A DNA stretch of 64,000 nucleotides, taken from NCBI RefSeq assembly GCF_039555335.1, contig NC_092640.1, positions 33,969,887-34,033,886 of the forward strand. The letters run 5' to 3'. The stretch comes from Amphiura filiformis (taxonomy: Eukaryota; Echinodermata; Ophiuroidea; Amphilepidida; Amphiuridae). The notes under the pieces were generated by a model, which was given only the letters and a program-made list of their open reading frames with translations, searched no databases and was not told the DNA's origin. The first letter of the stretch is position 1. Each line of letters begins with the position of its first letter. Below are positions 12,386 to 23,488 of the stretch, piece after piece. The position numbers and the translations under genes are program-made.

Positions 12386-13247
12386 GTAGGTTTTTGATGT
12401 ACTCAGTAATTTCATCAACATCTTTGAATATGATCCTTGTTAGTAAAGTTTATCAGGATTGTCAGTAAATATAATGTGAATTAAAGAAATAGGCCACCCT
12501 CATTATATTATAAATATAATGTGCAAACGTTGCGGTCCAAACAAATACTGGTTAGAATGATGTTAAACATCAGGTCTACCATGATTATTAGGTTTATTCG
12601 ATTAGAATACATTTCTGCTTTATATCGAATTGCAAACAGCTCACTCTGTTATATTGGACTATAATTACCTGCACAATTTTATTCTTGTGCCAAATGAGTA
12701 ATTAATTATACAACTGCAAATACTGGTACATATAATTTAGAGAAATTTATAATAAAAAAAAATAACCTGTTTATCCTTACCAATCATTTGGTCGAGCAGT
12801 TAGTAGGGAACATATTTCTTCTCCTAAATGTATAAAATCAATATGTTGTTTGTAAAAGCCTTTATTATTATATATGATTTTGGTCAAATTTTAATTAAGT
12901 TATTCTTTGCCAAATATTATGCAATATTATTAATAACTGTACTGCCAGGAAAGTTTTCTGGTCATTTTAAGACAAACTAAATGTAAAATGGAAAAAACTA
13001 TAGATCTGTGTTCTATGGGAATTTTTAAGTCATAATTATGACTTCAATTCAAAGATGCTCTGTTTTCCTTAAAGACAATAAATTTGACTGAATCCAATTT
13101 ATCTAAGTTGGGACATGTGTAAACATTACACATATTCCAACCAATCGGGTTTAAAAAAAATGACCAAACTCATTTTAAAAGTTCGTACATTATGACTTTA
13201 GACATATATACATTAACGTGCCAAACATTAATGTTGTAACATTTCAG
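12386..13247. other. AT-rich stretch before the first zinc-finger gene
   Basis: No gene or mobile-element border is seen. It may contain the promoter or an intron of the 13.4 kb gene, but nothing in it shows this. Confidence 0.35.
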
Positions 13248-13386
13248 ATATATCGTTCCACTGAATATAAGCTGCAGTTGGAAACTACAAAAAGGAGTAC
13301 CAGGATTAACACAAACCAGTGTGGATTGTGGTCGTCTATTATTGCTTGCTGTTTTACTCAGGACATCGGCTAGAATTGACTTCATG
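13248..13386 (+). other. Upstream exon of zinc-finger gene 1 (predicted)
   Basis: The exon follows TTGTAACATTTCAG and ends TTCATG before GTGGGT; the next acceptor (AATACAG) is only 57 bases downstream, directly before the start codon at 13444. In this copy the frame ending in the terminal ATG is open throughout, but it is broken in the homologous exons at 18.6 and 29.1 kb, so the exon is most likely 5' untranslated. If joined, the terminal ATG would sit in frame beside the ATG at 13444. Confidence 0.6.
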
Positions 13387-13443
13387 GTGGGTTTCATGTG
13401 CACACATTAACTTGAATATACTTGGTTCACTATGTAAATACAG

Positions 13444-14697
13444 ATGGCAGTGAAACGTTTGAAACCATTTACTTGTGCATTTTGTGGACTCAAACACTTT
13501 TCTTTGGACAAATTAAAAACCCACGTGAGCAGACATCTTATTAAATATGTTCGAGCTCGTAGATGCACATGTGTGTTTTGTCAAAAAAACTTGTCAAAAG
13601 GTTGCGAGCTAGAAAGATATTTGAATAGCCACAGGATACTATGGTACCAATTTAATAACTGCTTGAACATAAAAAAGAAATCCTTTCAATGTGGGTACTG
13701 TCAGAAATGTTTTAGTAACAGCTTTTATCTTAAAAGGCATATCAGAACTCATACCATAGAGAAACGCTATGTGTGTGAATATTGTCAGAAATGCTATAGT
13801 TCCAACTCTTATCTTGAAAGGCATATCAGAACTCACACAAGAGAGAAACCCTATCAGTGCGAGTACTGTCAGAAATATTTTACTCAAAGGCATGCCCTCA
13901 CATACCACATTAGAACGCACACCAAAGAGAAACCCTATCGTTGCATATATTGTATGAAAAGTTTTGCTCAAAGGCATGGCCTTGCATATCACATCAAAAC
14001 TCACACCAAAGAGAAACCGTATCGGTGTGATTATTGTCAGAAAGGTTTTGTTCAAAGACAGGCCCTCGCACACCACATCAGAACTCATACCAAAGAAACC
14101 CCTTATCAGTGTGAATATTGCCAGAAGTGTTTTGCTCAATACAACGGCCTGACATACCACATAAAAACCCACACCAAAGAGACTCCTTATCAGTGTGAAT
14201 TTTGTCCAAAAAGTTTTACACAGAGTAGTGATCTGAAAAAACACATTAGAATTCACACCAAAGAGAAACCGTATCATTGTGAATATTGTCAGAAATGTTT
14301 TACTCAGAATAGTGATCTGAAAAAGCACATTACAATTCACACTAAAGAGAAACCCTTTCAGTGTGAGTACTGTCAGAAATGTTTTAGCCGAAAAAGTACA
14401 CTTCTCAACCACATCCGAACTCACACTAAAGAGAAACCTTTTCGGTGTGAATATTGTCATAAATGTTTTTCTCAAAGGCATGGCCTCACATACCATATCA
14501 GAACGCACACCAAAGAGACTCCTTATCAGTGTGGTTTTTGTCAGAAATGTTTTATACAAAGTAGTGATCTGAAAAAACACATCAGAACTCACACCCAAGA
14601 GAAACCGTACCAGTGTGAATATTGTCAGAAATGTTTTACACAGAATTCCGATTTGAATAAACACTTACGAATTCATAGAAAAGAGAACCCGTACTAG
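13444..14697 (+). CDS. C2H2 zinc-finger protein 1, 14 finger positions (417 aa)
   Basis: Predicted nuclear DNA-binding protein. Finger 1 (C11, C14, H27, H31) is intact. Finger 2 (C43, C46) has Tyr59 instead of the first His and keeps H63, so it is degenerate. A linker with LWYQFNN (66-72) leads to twelve regular 28-residue fingers from C83 to H411, most of the form CEYCQKCF..L..HIRTH. The inter-finger linkers are mostly TKEKPY rather than the usual TGEKPY. Helix contact positions vary (for example QRHALTY, QSSDLKK, RKSTLLN). The ATG at 13444 follows an AATACAG acceptor directly, and the start is conserved in the paralogs. No KRAB, SCAN, BTB or SET domain is encoded in this exon. The stop at 14695 is a CAG-to-TAG change at the first Gln of the next finger, whose remains follow, so the protein was once longer. 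DNA target and function are unknown. Confidence 0.9.
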   Translation: MAVKRLKPFTCAFCGLKHFSLDKLKTHVSRHLIKYVRARRCTCVFCQKNLSKGCELERYLNSHRILWYQFNNCLNIKKKSFQCGYCQKCFSNSFYLKRHIRTHTIEKRYVCEYCQKCYSSNSYLERHIRTHTREKPYQCEYCQKYFTQRHALTYHIRTHTKEKPYRCIYCMKSFAQRHGLAYHIKTHTKEKPYRCDYCQKGFVQRQALAHHIRTHTKETPYQCEYCQKCFAQYNGLTYHIKTHTKETPYQCEFCPKSFTQSSDLKKHIRIHTKEKPYHCEYCQKCFTQNSDLKKHITIHTKEKPFQCEYCQKCFSRKSTLLNHIRTHTKEKPFRCEYCHKCFSQRHGLTYHIRTHTKETPYQCGFCQKCFIQSSDLKKHIRTHTQEKPYQCEYCQKCFTQNSDLNKHLRIHRKENPY

Positions 14698-14792
14698 TGT
14701 ACATTTCATGAAATATTAATGGCCTCCCAAACCACATGAGAACTCATACCAAAGAGAAATCTTAATCAGTGTGAATATTGTCAGAACCATAA
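14698..14792 (+). pseudogene. Decayed finger remnants behind zinc-finger gene 1
   Basis: After the stop, TGTACATTTCATGAAAT aligns with the start of a finger. This is followed by a broken finger end (CACATGAGAACTCATACC, with an in-frame TGA) and CAGTGTGAATATTGTCAGAA. These are relics of about two more fingers with internal deletion, lost from the reading frame. Confidence 0.7.
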
Positions 14793-14815
14793 TTAGTAAT
14801 GGGCTTTAAAACGGT

Positions 14816-15880
14816 GATATTTCAGGTGACTTAGGGTACCAGCTTATTTTATGCAGCACATTTTTCTGACCAATGTCTTAACACATATTTGATTGAATAC
14901 GGCAAAAAATTGAGACATTGCAGGATGATAAATGACACGTGGAGATTGGGGGGGAGGGGGTGGCGGCTTAATTGGCCTTCATTTTCGATACTTTGAGTGA
15001 ATTTTGTCACAATATAAAGTGTAGGTCTAGGATTTAGGCTGTTTATTTTTGTTTAAATATATTATTGTCCATTAAAGGGGCATTTCGTGATCCACAGCCT
15101 CATCCCCCACTTTTCTCAAAAAAAGTTGAGATTTTTATATCACTGGAAACCTCTGGCTACATAATGTTTATGTACAAAATATTTCTTGCAGATTAATTCA
15201 TTTTGCAAAGATATCGTGAAATTTGAATTTCGTTCTGGTGCACCAGAACGAAATTACAACGCATTGTCTATGGAGCAGTGTAATACACATAATCATGCAT
15301 AACTCGCAAACGCAAAATCGGAATCAACTGAAATTTTGGGAATAGGCTTTTTTCGTGGATATCTACTGAAAAATGTCATAAAAAGAGGATGCTAGGATCA
15401 CAAAACACTCCTTTAAACTGTGAGTGCACTTTAATGACCCCTATCGCAACATTCACTATTTTTAATGTTCTTCCTGGTGATAATAATCACTAACCTATGT
15501 TCTGAAATTTTTAGCTTATCACATTTGGTGTGGCCGTGTAGAACTTTATGAGTGTAGGGGAAACTTGCTATAATAGGAATATAAAGGGGTCAAGAATTCT
15601 TTGTATTACATGTGATTCAATGGAAGTGTCCATCCAAATGTTCAAATGAGTTCTATTCACATGCTGTTGAGCTCTAACCTGAGAAAATCTCTTTATTATA
15701 AATATCTTTGATTTGGTGATTTAAAAGAACAAAATTTCAGTAGGTGGTAGGTGCTTAACAGCGTTCATGCTGAACAGAGCACTCACACCATAAATTAGAA
15801 CTTAAACTTGCATTAAAACATACGATTCTGGTTAAAAACCTACACAAATGGACCAAGAGGTCCCTAAACCATGTAAATTA
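14816..15880. mobile_element. Inverted-repeat element, family A copy 2, with a nested MITE
   Basis: The left end (GGTGATATTTC..CTTAGGGTACCAGC) matches the left end of the 6.1 kb element. 15600-15875 resembles the 6.6-6.8 kb interior in inverted orientation. The right border is approximate. A second element, 15073-15417, is inserted inside. No transposase frame is seen. Confidence 0.45.
15073..15417. mobile_element. MITE with TTAAAGG..CATTTCGTGATC termini, copy 1
   Basis: The ends are TTAAAGGGGCATTTCGTGATC and GATCACAAAACACTCCTTTAA. An inner perfect hairpin reads ATTTCGTTCTGGTGCACC and its complement near 15226-15255. A second copy, inverted, lies at 57462-57813 inside the lectin intron. Confidence 0.7.
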
Positions 15881-16073
15881 TCATTAATATATAGAGCAAT
15901 AAACAAAATTACCATGATTGCCAAAATAGTGGAAGATATGAGGTTAAAAGAAACACAGCTGATGCATCCTTTTCGGCAAACCCAGACTTATTGCTCACCA
16001 TCTTGACTGATAGCTTGAACACAAATACTTGTTGTGAATGCAATCTCACTTAAACAGGGTTAATGGTTATTTA

Positions 16074-16684
16074 TAGCAGTGGATCATATACATGATTGAG
16101 AGATAAGTCCTGTCGTCATGGTTGACTGTTTTAGCTCCCTTCTGCATATTTGTATTGCCTCTAATTCTGTGTGATGTGGCGTCAGAGTCTTTGTTAGGAA
16201 GGGCAACCCGAGCGAAGTAAACCACGCAGACACGCCTGACTCTGTTGTTACATGGTGATGAATAAAGCGTGTATATGCACACAGGTTCCAGACATGACAA
16301 AATTTTTACTTGCTCAAGCGTATCACGTATGCACACTTGCATTCGTGTATATGTTTTTAAAATTAATAAAATAAATTTTAAAATAAATAAATAAATTTTA
16401 ATATTAAAATACTGTTGTATTATATTGATTGATCACGGATTAACAACGATCGGCTCCTGTACAAAGGTATAGGAAGAGTTGTCGAACAGCGCTTAATTTG
16501 GTTATGTCTTTGGGTGTATTGTCATGCAGCTTCCAGTTGGCTCTTGATGATGTCCAGGTATTTCTCAATGTGTTGGTACATGAAAACCTGTCATATGATA
16601 TAAAGTTAACACCGTCATCTATGCAGATCATTTCACAAAACAATCAACCGTGAAGAAGGGGCTATTCTCTCAATCTCGTATATG
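16074..16684. mobile_element. Terminal-inverted-repeat element B, copy 1 (right end truncated)
   Basis: It begins TAGCAGTGGATCATATAC and ends TCTCAATCTCGTATATGA, which in the intact copy at 21900-22465 continues to GATCCACTGCTA. It duplicates that copy but carries insertions that break the minus-strand frame described there. Confidence 0.6.
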
Positions 16685-17344
16685 ACAGCATTCAAGCTTT
16701 GACTTACGTTTGGCGGACACACGTGTGAAAAAAATATTTAGGGGTGAAAACAGTCAAAATTCTTGATTATTTGAATGTTTCTAGGGCTAAAATGTCACAT
16801 ATTTTAAGATTTTGGCACTTAAAACACCTTATTTTTCACTGATTTTGAGAAAAAAATAATTTTTGGGCCAATTTTGGCCAAAAATGGCGATTTTGGGGTG
16901 ACAAAAATTTTGACTTGCTAATTTTCTGTGAGTGTATGAGCATGAAAACTACTGAGTAGTGCCCAATTGTTCATGCTAATTATGTGACAAGGGTACATTT
17001 GTGATATTCAAATCATTAAATGGGATAAATCAATTTCTTTATTTTTGTAACAGGGTTAGAAAGTTGGGGGTCAGGGTGACAATTGATTTGGGAAAAAATG
17101 CAATTTTCGCCTAATTTTGAGTTTGAAAAGGCCTTAACTCCTCAATGGTATGAGCTATTGAGATGGTTTTTGTGTCTTTTTGTTCAGTATTTCAATAGCT
17201 AAATAGTGGTATAAAACTTGACTCAGTTAAATGTACTGACAAAAAATAAAGTAGTAATATGTTACCCCTACCCCTAACATTTCGGCGGGTGTGAAAAAAA
17301 TAAAGGCCTTCACACAAAAAATAAGTCCTTCAAAACTGTGAGGT
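16685..17344. other. Intergenic stretch with low-complexity words
   Basis: No gene is supported. A GGCCAATTTTGGCCAAAAATGG block near 16866 is locally self-complementary. This stretch has no counterpart in the second duplication copy. Confidence 0.35.
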
Positions 17345-17780
17345 TTAAGGCTAAACAAATACAACCCAGCAAACACAAAAACGTTTTAAAAACGTTTTAA
17401 ATAAGTTCTATTTTGGCTTTTGGTTTAGGTAAAAACGTTTTAATAACATTAAAATGTCGGGTTATATAAAGGTCATGATAACGTTTTAAAACGTTTTGTA
17501 TGAAAACACACTGCAACAATATTTTTTTAATGTTTTCAAAAAATGTTATTGTAAGCTATTTTTACAAATATTTTTGCCAAATATTGTGTCAATACTTAAA
17601 TAACATGTTAAAATGTTTGAACCTATCAAAAACAGAAATGTTCGTAAAATGTTTAGTTCAAAACCTTTTAATAACATTTAAATGTCGGGTTATATAAAGG
17701 TCATGAAAACGTTATTGAAAATATTATGGGCAAACGTTTTTCGCAAAATATTTTTCAACCCCAAAATAACATTCTGTTTA
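17345..17780 (+). repeat. AACGTTTT-rich repeat with a 223-base period
   Basis: AACGTTTTAA words are dense from 17380. The phrase ATGTCGGGTTATATAAAGGTCATGA occurs in two near-identical forms starting about 17454 and 17677, giving a two-copy tandem unit. Its source family is not recognised. Confidence 0.6.
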
Positions 17781-18215
17781 GAATGTTTTGTATCAAGTTT
17801 TCAAGAATGTATCAGCTGATACCCTAATCATTTTGATACATCACGTTTTTTTGCCTATGTATAGCCCACTCCTAAATACATCAAAATTTTAGAGAATAAA
17901 TGACCATTCCCACCATTTCTAAAATGCATTAATTTGCAGAGTATAACTACAATGCATGTATATAATTTTAAAAAATCATGTAAATAAAGCCCTTTTTTGT
18001 ATTGCGAATAAAAATCAAAATTAAATTAAAGGCCCTGAATTTAAATGTGGTTTACACAATAAAACTGTTTGATTTTAATCAAAAGATTAGAATCTTTTTC
18101 CGTAAGTAAATCCACAAAAAAAGCATGATTGTGATTAGATACCCTAATCACGTTTTTTTGCCTATGTATAGACCATTCCCACCATTTCTAAAATGTGATT
18201 AGTATTAAAAACGTT

Positions 18216-18398
18216 TTAAGGTGGTACTGCACCCCCTAATAAATTTTGTGACTAATTTTGCATTTTTCTCAAAAAGTAACTACATACTGGTAACAAAAGT
18301 TATGTATATTATGCTAACTTTTGTTAGCAGTGTGTTATAATTTTTGAGAAAAATGCAAAATAGTCTCAAGTTTATCAAGGGGTGTAGTACCACCTTAA
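18216..18398. mobile_element. MITE with TTAAGGTGGTACT ends, copy 1
   Basis: A 183-bp element starting TTAAGGTGGTACTGCACCCC and ending in its near complement (GGGGTGTAGTACCACCTTAA), with inverted inner arms around TTTGCATTTTTCTCAAAAA. It is part of the larger duplicated block, so the copy at 24302 arose by duplication, not by separate insertion. An independent copy is at 62505. Confidence 0.8.
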
Positions 18399-18620
18399 AC
18401 TATAGAAAATGTATGCTATTTGCGCTTGAAATTGGAGAAAAAAGTTGTAGTTTTATTTGTTGCAATAAAAATCAAACTTAAAAATTGAAATTTGAATGGC
18501 TAATTATTTAAAGTGAGTTTCCATACCATAGTATATCTAGAAACAGTTACCCTCTCATATGGTATGATCATGTGGTTTGAGAAGATAATACAAACATTTA
18601 TTAATGTTGTAACATTTCAG

Positions 18621-18763
18621 ATATATCGATCCACTGATATAATATCTGCCGTTGAAAACTACTAAAAGTAGAACCAGAAGAAAGACAGAAGTGTTTGAGG
18701 ATCGTGGTCTTGTATTAATCATTGCTTCACTCCAGGACATCTTTGCTAGAATTGCCTTCTATG
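18621..18763 (+). other. Upstream exon of zinc-finger unit 2 (predicted)
   Basis: Lies between TTGTAACATTTCAG and an ATG|GTGGGT donor. It contains stops in the frame of its terminal ATG, so it is probably untranslated. The following intron to the coding exon is about 85 bases and ends CAACAG. Confidence 0.6.
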
Positions 18764-18848
18764 GTGGGTTTGAGGTGCACAAAGTAATAATGTTAGTTAT
18801 GTTCTTCTAAAGTTCAATATGTAATATACATGTTGCATACAGCAACAG

Positions 18849-20317
18849 ATGGCAATGAATTGTTTGAAACCATTTACTTGTGCATTTTGTGGACTCAAGC
18901 ATTTTTCTTTTGTCAAATTAAAAATCCACATGAACAGACATTTTCTTAAATATGTACGAGCTTGTAGGTGCAAATGTGTGTTTTGTCAGAAAGGTTTATC
19001 AAAAAGTGGTGATCTGGAAAGATATTTCATTACCAACAGAAAATGTTCTGCACAAAAGCATGATCTGGTATACCACATCAGAACTCACACCAAAGAGACT
19101 CTTTATCGGTGTGAATATTGTCCGAAATATTTTACGCAAGGAAGTGATCTGAAAAAACACATTATAATTCACACCAAAGAGAAGCCGTACCAGTGCAAGT
19201 GCTGTCAAAAATGTTTTGCGCAGAACTGTGATCTTAAAAGGCACATTAGAATTCACACCAAAGAGAAACCCTATCAGTGTGAATACTGTCAGAAAAGTTT
19301 TGCTCGAAGGCATCACCTCACATACCATATCAGAACTCACACCAAAGAGACTCCTTATCAGTGTGATTATTGTCAGAAATGTTTTAAACAGAGTAGTGAC
19401 CTGAAAAAACATGACAGAATTCACACCAAAGAGAAACCCTTTCAGTGTGAGTACTGTCAGAAAAAATATGCAGATAGAAGTGCCCTTTCACGCCACATCA
19501 GAACTCACACTAAAAAGAAACCCTATCAGTGTGAATATTGTCAGAAATGTTTTGCCCAAAAGCATAGCCTCACGTACCATATTAGAACTCACATAAAAGA
19601 GACTCCGTATCGGTGTGAATATTGTCAGAAATATTTTACATAAGGAAGTGATCTGAAAAACACATTAGAATTCACACCAAAGAGAAACCCTATCAGTGTG
19701 AATACTGTCAGAAATGTTTTACACAGAGTAGTGGTCTGGTATGCCACATCAGAACTCACACCAAAGAGAAACCCTTTCAGTGTGAATATTGTCAGAAATG
19801 TTTTGGCCAAAAGCATAGCCTCACGTACCATATTAGAACTCACATAAAAGAGACTCCGTATCGGTGTGAATATTGTCAGAAATATTTTACGCAAGGAAAT
19901 GATCTGAAAAAACACATTAGAATTCACACCAAAGAAAAACCCTATCAGTGTGAATACTGTCAGAAATGTTATGCACAAAAGCATGGTCTGATATACCACA
20001 TCAGAACTCACACCAACGAGAAACCGTTTCAGTGTGAATACTGTCAGAAATGTTTTACTCGAAAGCATCACCTCACATACCATATCAGAACTCACACCAA
20101 AGAGATACCTTATCAGTGTGAATATTGCCAGAAATGTTTTGCTCGAAAGCATCACCTCACATACCATATCAGAACTCACACCAAAGAGGTACCTTATCAG
20201 TGTGAATATTGCCAGAAATGTTTTTCACAGAGTAGTGACCTGAAAAGACACATTAGATCTCACACCATAGAGAAACCTTTTCAAGTACTTTCAGAAACAT
20301 TTCACACGAAAAGATAA
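18849..20317 (+). pseudogene. C2H2 zinc-finger unit 2, broken by a stop and a frameshift
   Basis: The first 264 codons encode finger 1, a degenerate second finger (Tyr59 and Asn63 replace both His), a half finger lacking its CxxC (KCSAQKHDLVYHIRTH), and six regular fingers from C88. The seventh is cut by TAA at 19641-19643 (a CAA-type codon in the paralog). One A is also lost from the run at about 19655, which throws the rest into the -1 frame. In that frame seven more good fingers continue to 20317, where a 5-base deletion in the last finger leads to TAA. A 264-aa protein could still be made. Compared with unit 3 it has two more fingers in the downstream half. The double lesion argues against a single sequencing error. 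Confidence 0.8.
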
Positions 20318-21720
20318 CCTTGTAAATCACATCAGCACTCACACTGAAGAGAAGTCTTAGTAAGGGGAATATTATTGTCTCGTCTGAATATATTCAGAGG
20401 GAGACTTGTTAATCACATTGATGTGTGGGTCATTTTGGGGTCATTCAGGGTCAAATTACCATAGATTGTTGCAAGTTCAACTTCTGAATACCAAAAGTAA
20501 TTGCGAAAGCAGGCGAAACTCGTTGTTAGAGAACCACCTTGTTCAAAATGTGTTGGGCACAAATGTTATATTCAAAACTGGAAAACAATCATCAGAAATC
20601 ACAATCATCAGATATAGTAAATGAAAAATCACTGAAAAATTCACACCATTTCTAAAATACCTTAATTTGCAAAAATAATTACATGTATATATATATATAA
20701 GTTTGAAAAATCATGTTAATATTAAAGCAACCATATTAAAATTAACAAAATATGGATGTTCAAAAGTCGTTTATGATAAATGTCTTTACTTTTAAGTAAA
20801 ACATTAAAGGTTTAAGATTAAAGTCTTTTAATGTAGTTTGTATGGTATTGTTTCTAAAAAGGATCGTGTTAGAGCTTTGACTAAAGAGAAAATATATTAA
20901 TCCTAATGCTGACAGGGCCTTTTGGTGCTGGGAAAGGAAAGAATGAAGTTTTAAAAGTAATAAAAATGAACAAGTTGTTCGTTTCCCTTGGGATTCGAAC
21001 CCTAGACCCCTCTGGTGCCAATCAATTTTGTAAGATTTATTAGTGCTATGAATGATTGTAATTGGTTGGATATTCCAAGAAATATCACTCCAAAATGGAA
21101 TCTAGAAGTTGCTGTAAAATTAATTATTAGAAATAAAATCTACCAGTGTGATATACTCCTGGTTCTATGAAAATACAGCACTATTTTGTGGGATTAAGAA
21201 AATATTATGTTTTGCCAAATGAAACATGGCTAAATAATCCTAATCTTTCAGTTCTGACTTTTGAAATTTGAGGGAAAATAGGCCTGATATTGGAAAATCT
21301 TATATAGCGACACTGATGTTTGACCTTTTATGTCAAACTGGTTCTGGAAGACTTCAGGGCAGGAATTGCAGAGGGCATATAAGTCTGAAGTCCAATTAGG
21401 ATGAAATTGACCACTGTGTTTTTAAGTATGCTCAGGCTGCCAAGCAAGTTAACTGAAAACCATGGATTCAAAAGTTTTAAGGATATACATGAAATGTTTA
21501 TGTTATTCTTTGATGATTTAAAGCTTTAGGCTAAGAGTTAACCCATAATTTTTATAAAAGATTATGAAAAAGATTGTAAAATGTGTTGTTCAAAAACTAG
21601 AATGCAAACTGAAATAAGGCTTTGGATAAGTCTTTGGATTTGATTGTCACAACATACAAAAAATAGCCCTGTTTTCGGCCCTTCCAAAAATGGGCCATAT
21701 TTTAGAATTTGACTTTCATT
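20318..21720 (+). repeat. 3' flank of zinc-finger unit 2, shared by units 2-5
   Basis: After the reading frame comes the block GTCTCGTCTGAATATATTCA and GGGTCATTTTGGGGTCATTC, then AT-rich sequence including a GGGATTCGAACCC word near 20992. The same order follows units 3, 4 and 5. No further gene is seen; polyadenylation signals cannot be assigned with confidence. Confidence 0.6.
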
Positions 21721-21899
21721 GCCATGATTGCCAAAATAGTGGAAAATATGAGGTTAAAAGAAACACAGCAGATGCATCATATTTCCTTTTCGGCAAACCC
21801 AGACTTATTGCTCACCATCTTGACTGATAGCTTGAACACAAATACTTGTTGTGAATGCAATCTCACTTAAACAGGGTTAACAGGGTTAAAGGTTATTTA

Positions 21900-22465
21900 T
21901 AGCAGTGGATCATATACATGATTGAGAGATAAGTCCTGTCGTCACGGTTGATTGATTTAGCTCCCTTCTGCATATTTGTATTGCCTCTAATTCTGTGTGA
22001 TGTGGCGTCAGAGTCTTTGTTAGGAAGGGCAACCCGAGCGAAGTAAACCACGCAGACACGCCTGACTCTGTTGTTAAATGGTGATGAATAAAGCATGTAT
22101 ATATACACACAGGTTCCAGACATGACAAAATGTTTACTTGCTCAAGCGTATCACGTATGCACACTTGCATTATATGTTTAATACTGTTGTATGATATTGA
22201 TTGATCACGGATTAACAACGATCGGCTCCTGTACAAAGAGTTGTCGAACAGCGCTTAATTTGGTTATGTCTTTGGGTGTGTTGTCAGCTTCCAGTTGGAT
22301 CTTGATGATGTCCAGGTATTTCTCAATGTGTTGGTACATGTACATATAAATGAAAACCTGTCATATGATATGAAGTTAGCACCGTCATCTATGCAGATCA
22401 TTTCACAAAACAATCAACTGTGAAGAAGGGGCTATTCTCTCAATCTCGTATATGATCCACTGCTA
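21900..22465. mobile_element. Terminal-inverted-repeat element B, copy 2 (566 bp)
   Basis: Starts TAGCAGTGGATCATATACATG and ends CGTATATGATCCACTGCTA, with the inverted match extending through TCTCAAT/ATTGAGA. The flanks suggest a TA target but this is not certain. It carries the small minus-strand reading frame at 22205-22339. Confidence 0.6.
22205..22339 (-). CDS. Small open frame in element B, 44 aa, unrecognised
   Basis: On the minus strand a frame runs from ATG at 22337-22339 to TGA at 22205-22207. It encodes a lysine- and acid-rich peptide beginning MYQHIEKYLDIIK and ending QEPIVVNP. An AG preceded by CATATGAC lies just upstream at about 22352, so it could be a last exon. In the duplicate at 16.5 kb small insertions break the same frame. 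Composition looks protein-like, but I do not recognise the family and cannot show expression. Confidence 0.25.
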   Translation of the reverse strand: MYQHIEKYLDIIKIQLEADNTPKDITKLSAVRQLFVQEPIVVNP

Positions 22466-22466
22466 A

Positions 22467-22880
22467 AAACAACCTCCAACCCTAGGAGTGCAAGAGTGCA
22501 CCCAAGTTCCACAGGAAACGCAGTGGACCAGATCACAACATCATTTGTGATCAAGCGATCAGCCAAAGCTCAAGCCTTGAGTAATAATTCTGGGGTTTTC
22601 AAACAAAATAGGAAATATTATTATGATCTGCAACCATACTGATGCATCTGTTTGGGGCAGCTTATGTATCGTTTGTTGGCCGATATGGTGGTACTTGCTC
22701 ATTTTCAACCAATTATTTTATAGATGTTCCTGTGCCATATACATTGTACTTGGGTACCCAAAAAGGTGGCTTTGTTACATTTTGATGTGCAGTTTGGATT
22801 TCAAAACACTGTCTCTTGGGTATTCCTTCACTTAGAAGATTCAATTAGGTCTTAAATTGAGGCTACTTTATTCTATATTA
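22467..22880. other. Intergenic stretch, nothing recognised
   Basis: Unique sequence between element B and the mariner insertion, with no supported gene. Confidence 0.35.
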
Positions 22881-23486
22881 CGAGGGGGTATCCAAAGTTT
22901 TTGACATCACCCAGAAGGAAAAGAGCTATATTGATGAAATTTTGTCAGTGTAATCACTGGTCCTTATATACATTATGGTCCAAAAATGGTCTCATAAGTA
23001 TGTTTACTTTCTTTACATGGGGCACTAGATGGGCAGTAGGTGCATAACCTGCAAGATGGTGAAAATTGAGGCACGCATCATGATTAAGTTCCTGCATTTG
23101 AAGGGTTAGGCCTACAATGCTCAGAAAATCTATGATGAAATTAAAGCAATCTACGGTGATGATTGCCCATCATATGGCACTATTGCTTTTTGAAAAAGGA
23201 ATTTCCAAACTGGCCTCATGTCCCTCACAGATGAGCCAAGAAGTGGACGTCCATCACTTATGGATGATGCGCCACAGAGAAAAAACTCAAGAAAGTGGAG
23301 GATCTTATCACAAAAAGGTTATGCACCTACTTCCCATCTAGCGCCACCTGTGAAGAAAGTAAACATACTTATGAGACCATTTTTGGACCATAATGTACAT
23401 AAGGACCAGTGATTACACTGACAAAATTTCATCGGTATAGCACTTTCACTTCTGTGTGATGTCAAAAACTTTTGGATACCCCCTCG
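22881..23486 (+). mobile_element. Internally deleted mariner-type transposon
   Basis: The 606-bp element is flanked by TA on both sides (22879-22880, 23487-23488). Its termini, CGAGGGGGTATCCAAA and the complement, belong to inverted arms of about 170 bp (22881-23053 and 23315-23486) with one indel in the outer 30 bases. It sits only in the second duplication copy, so it probably inserted after that duplication. The interior holds just the N-terminal part of a transposase gene. Confidence 0.85.
23056..23300 (+). pseudogene. Mariner transposase N-terminal fragment
   Basis: From ATG 23056 the frame reads through two stops (TAG 23107-23109 and TGA 23191-23193, the latter where Trp is expected in FWKRNF). 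It gives NAQKIYDEIKAIYGDDCPS and SLTDEPRSGRPS, the hallmark phrases of the mariner paired helix-turn-helix region. The catalytic D,D,D part is absent, so the element could move only with transposase supplied in trans. Confidence 0.8.
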
Positions 23487-23488
23487 TA

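Larger units (their letters stand above)
15910..21720 (+). repeat. Large tandem duplication, copy 1 (about 5.8 kb)
   Basis: The sequence from CCATGATTGCCAAAATAGTGG at 15910 is repeated from 21721. The blocks 16.0-16.68, 17.8-18.8, the zinc-finger region and its 3' flank to 21.3 kb all have counterparts about 5.8-6.1 kb further on in the same order. The copy 2 counterpart of 16.7-17.8 kb is replaced by a mariner insertion and other sequence. The boundary at 21720 joins the 3' flank of finger gene 2 to the start of the next unit. Confidence 0.75.

Noticed and set aside
13639-14664. Long minus-strand open frames across the zinc-finger arrays (341, 326 and 285 codons)
   Set aside because: They are the complement of the 84-bp finger repeat, repeat with the same period, and have no independent start, motif or conservation. 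They are shadows of the finger genes.
20975-21010. GGGATTCGAACCC (also 26925 and 32855) as a tRNA gene
   Set aside because: Only a B-box-like word on the minus strand; no A box or clover-leaf pairing, and all three copies belong to the shared zinc-finger 3' flank.
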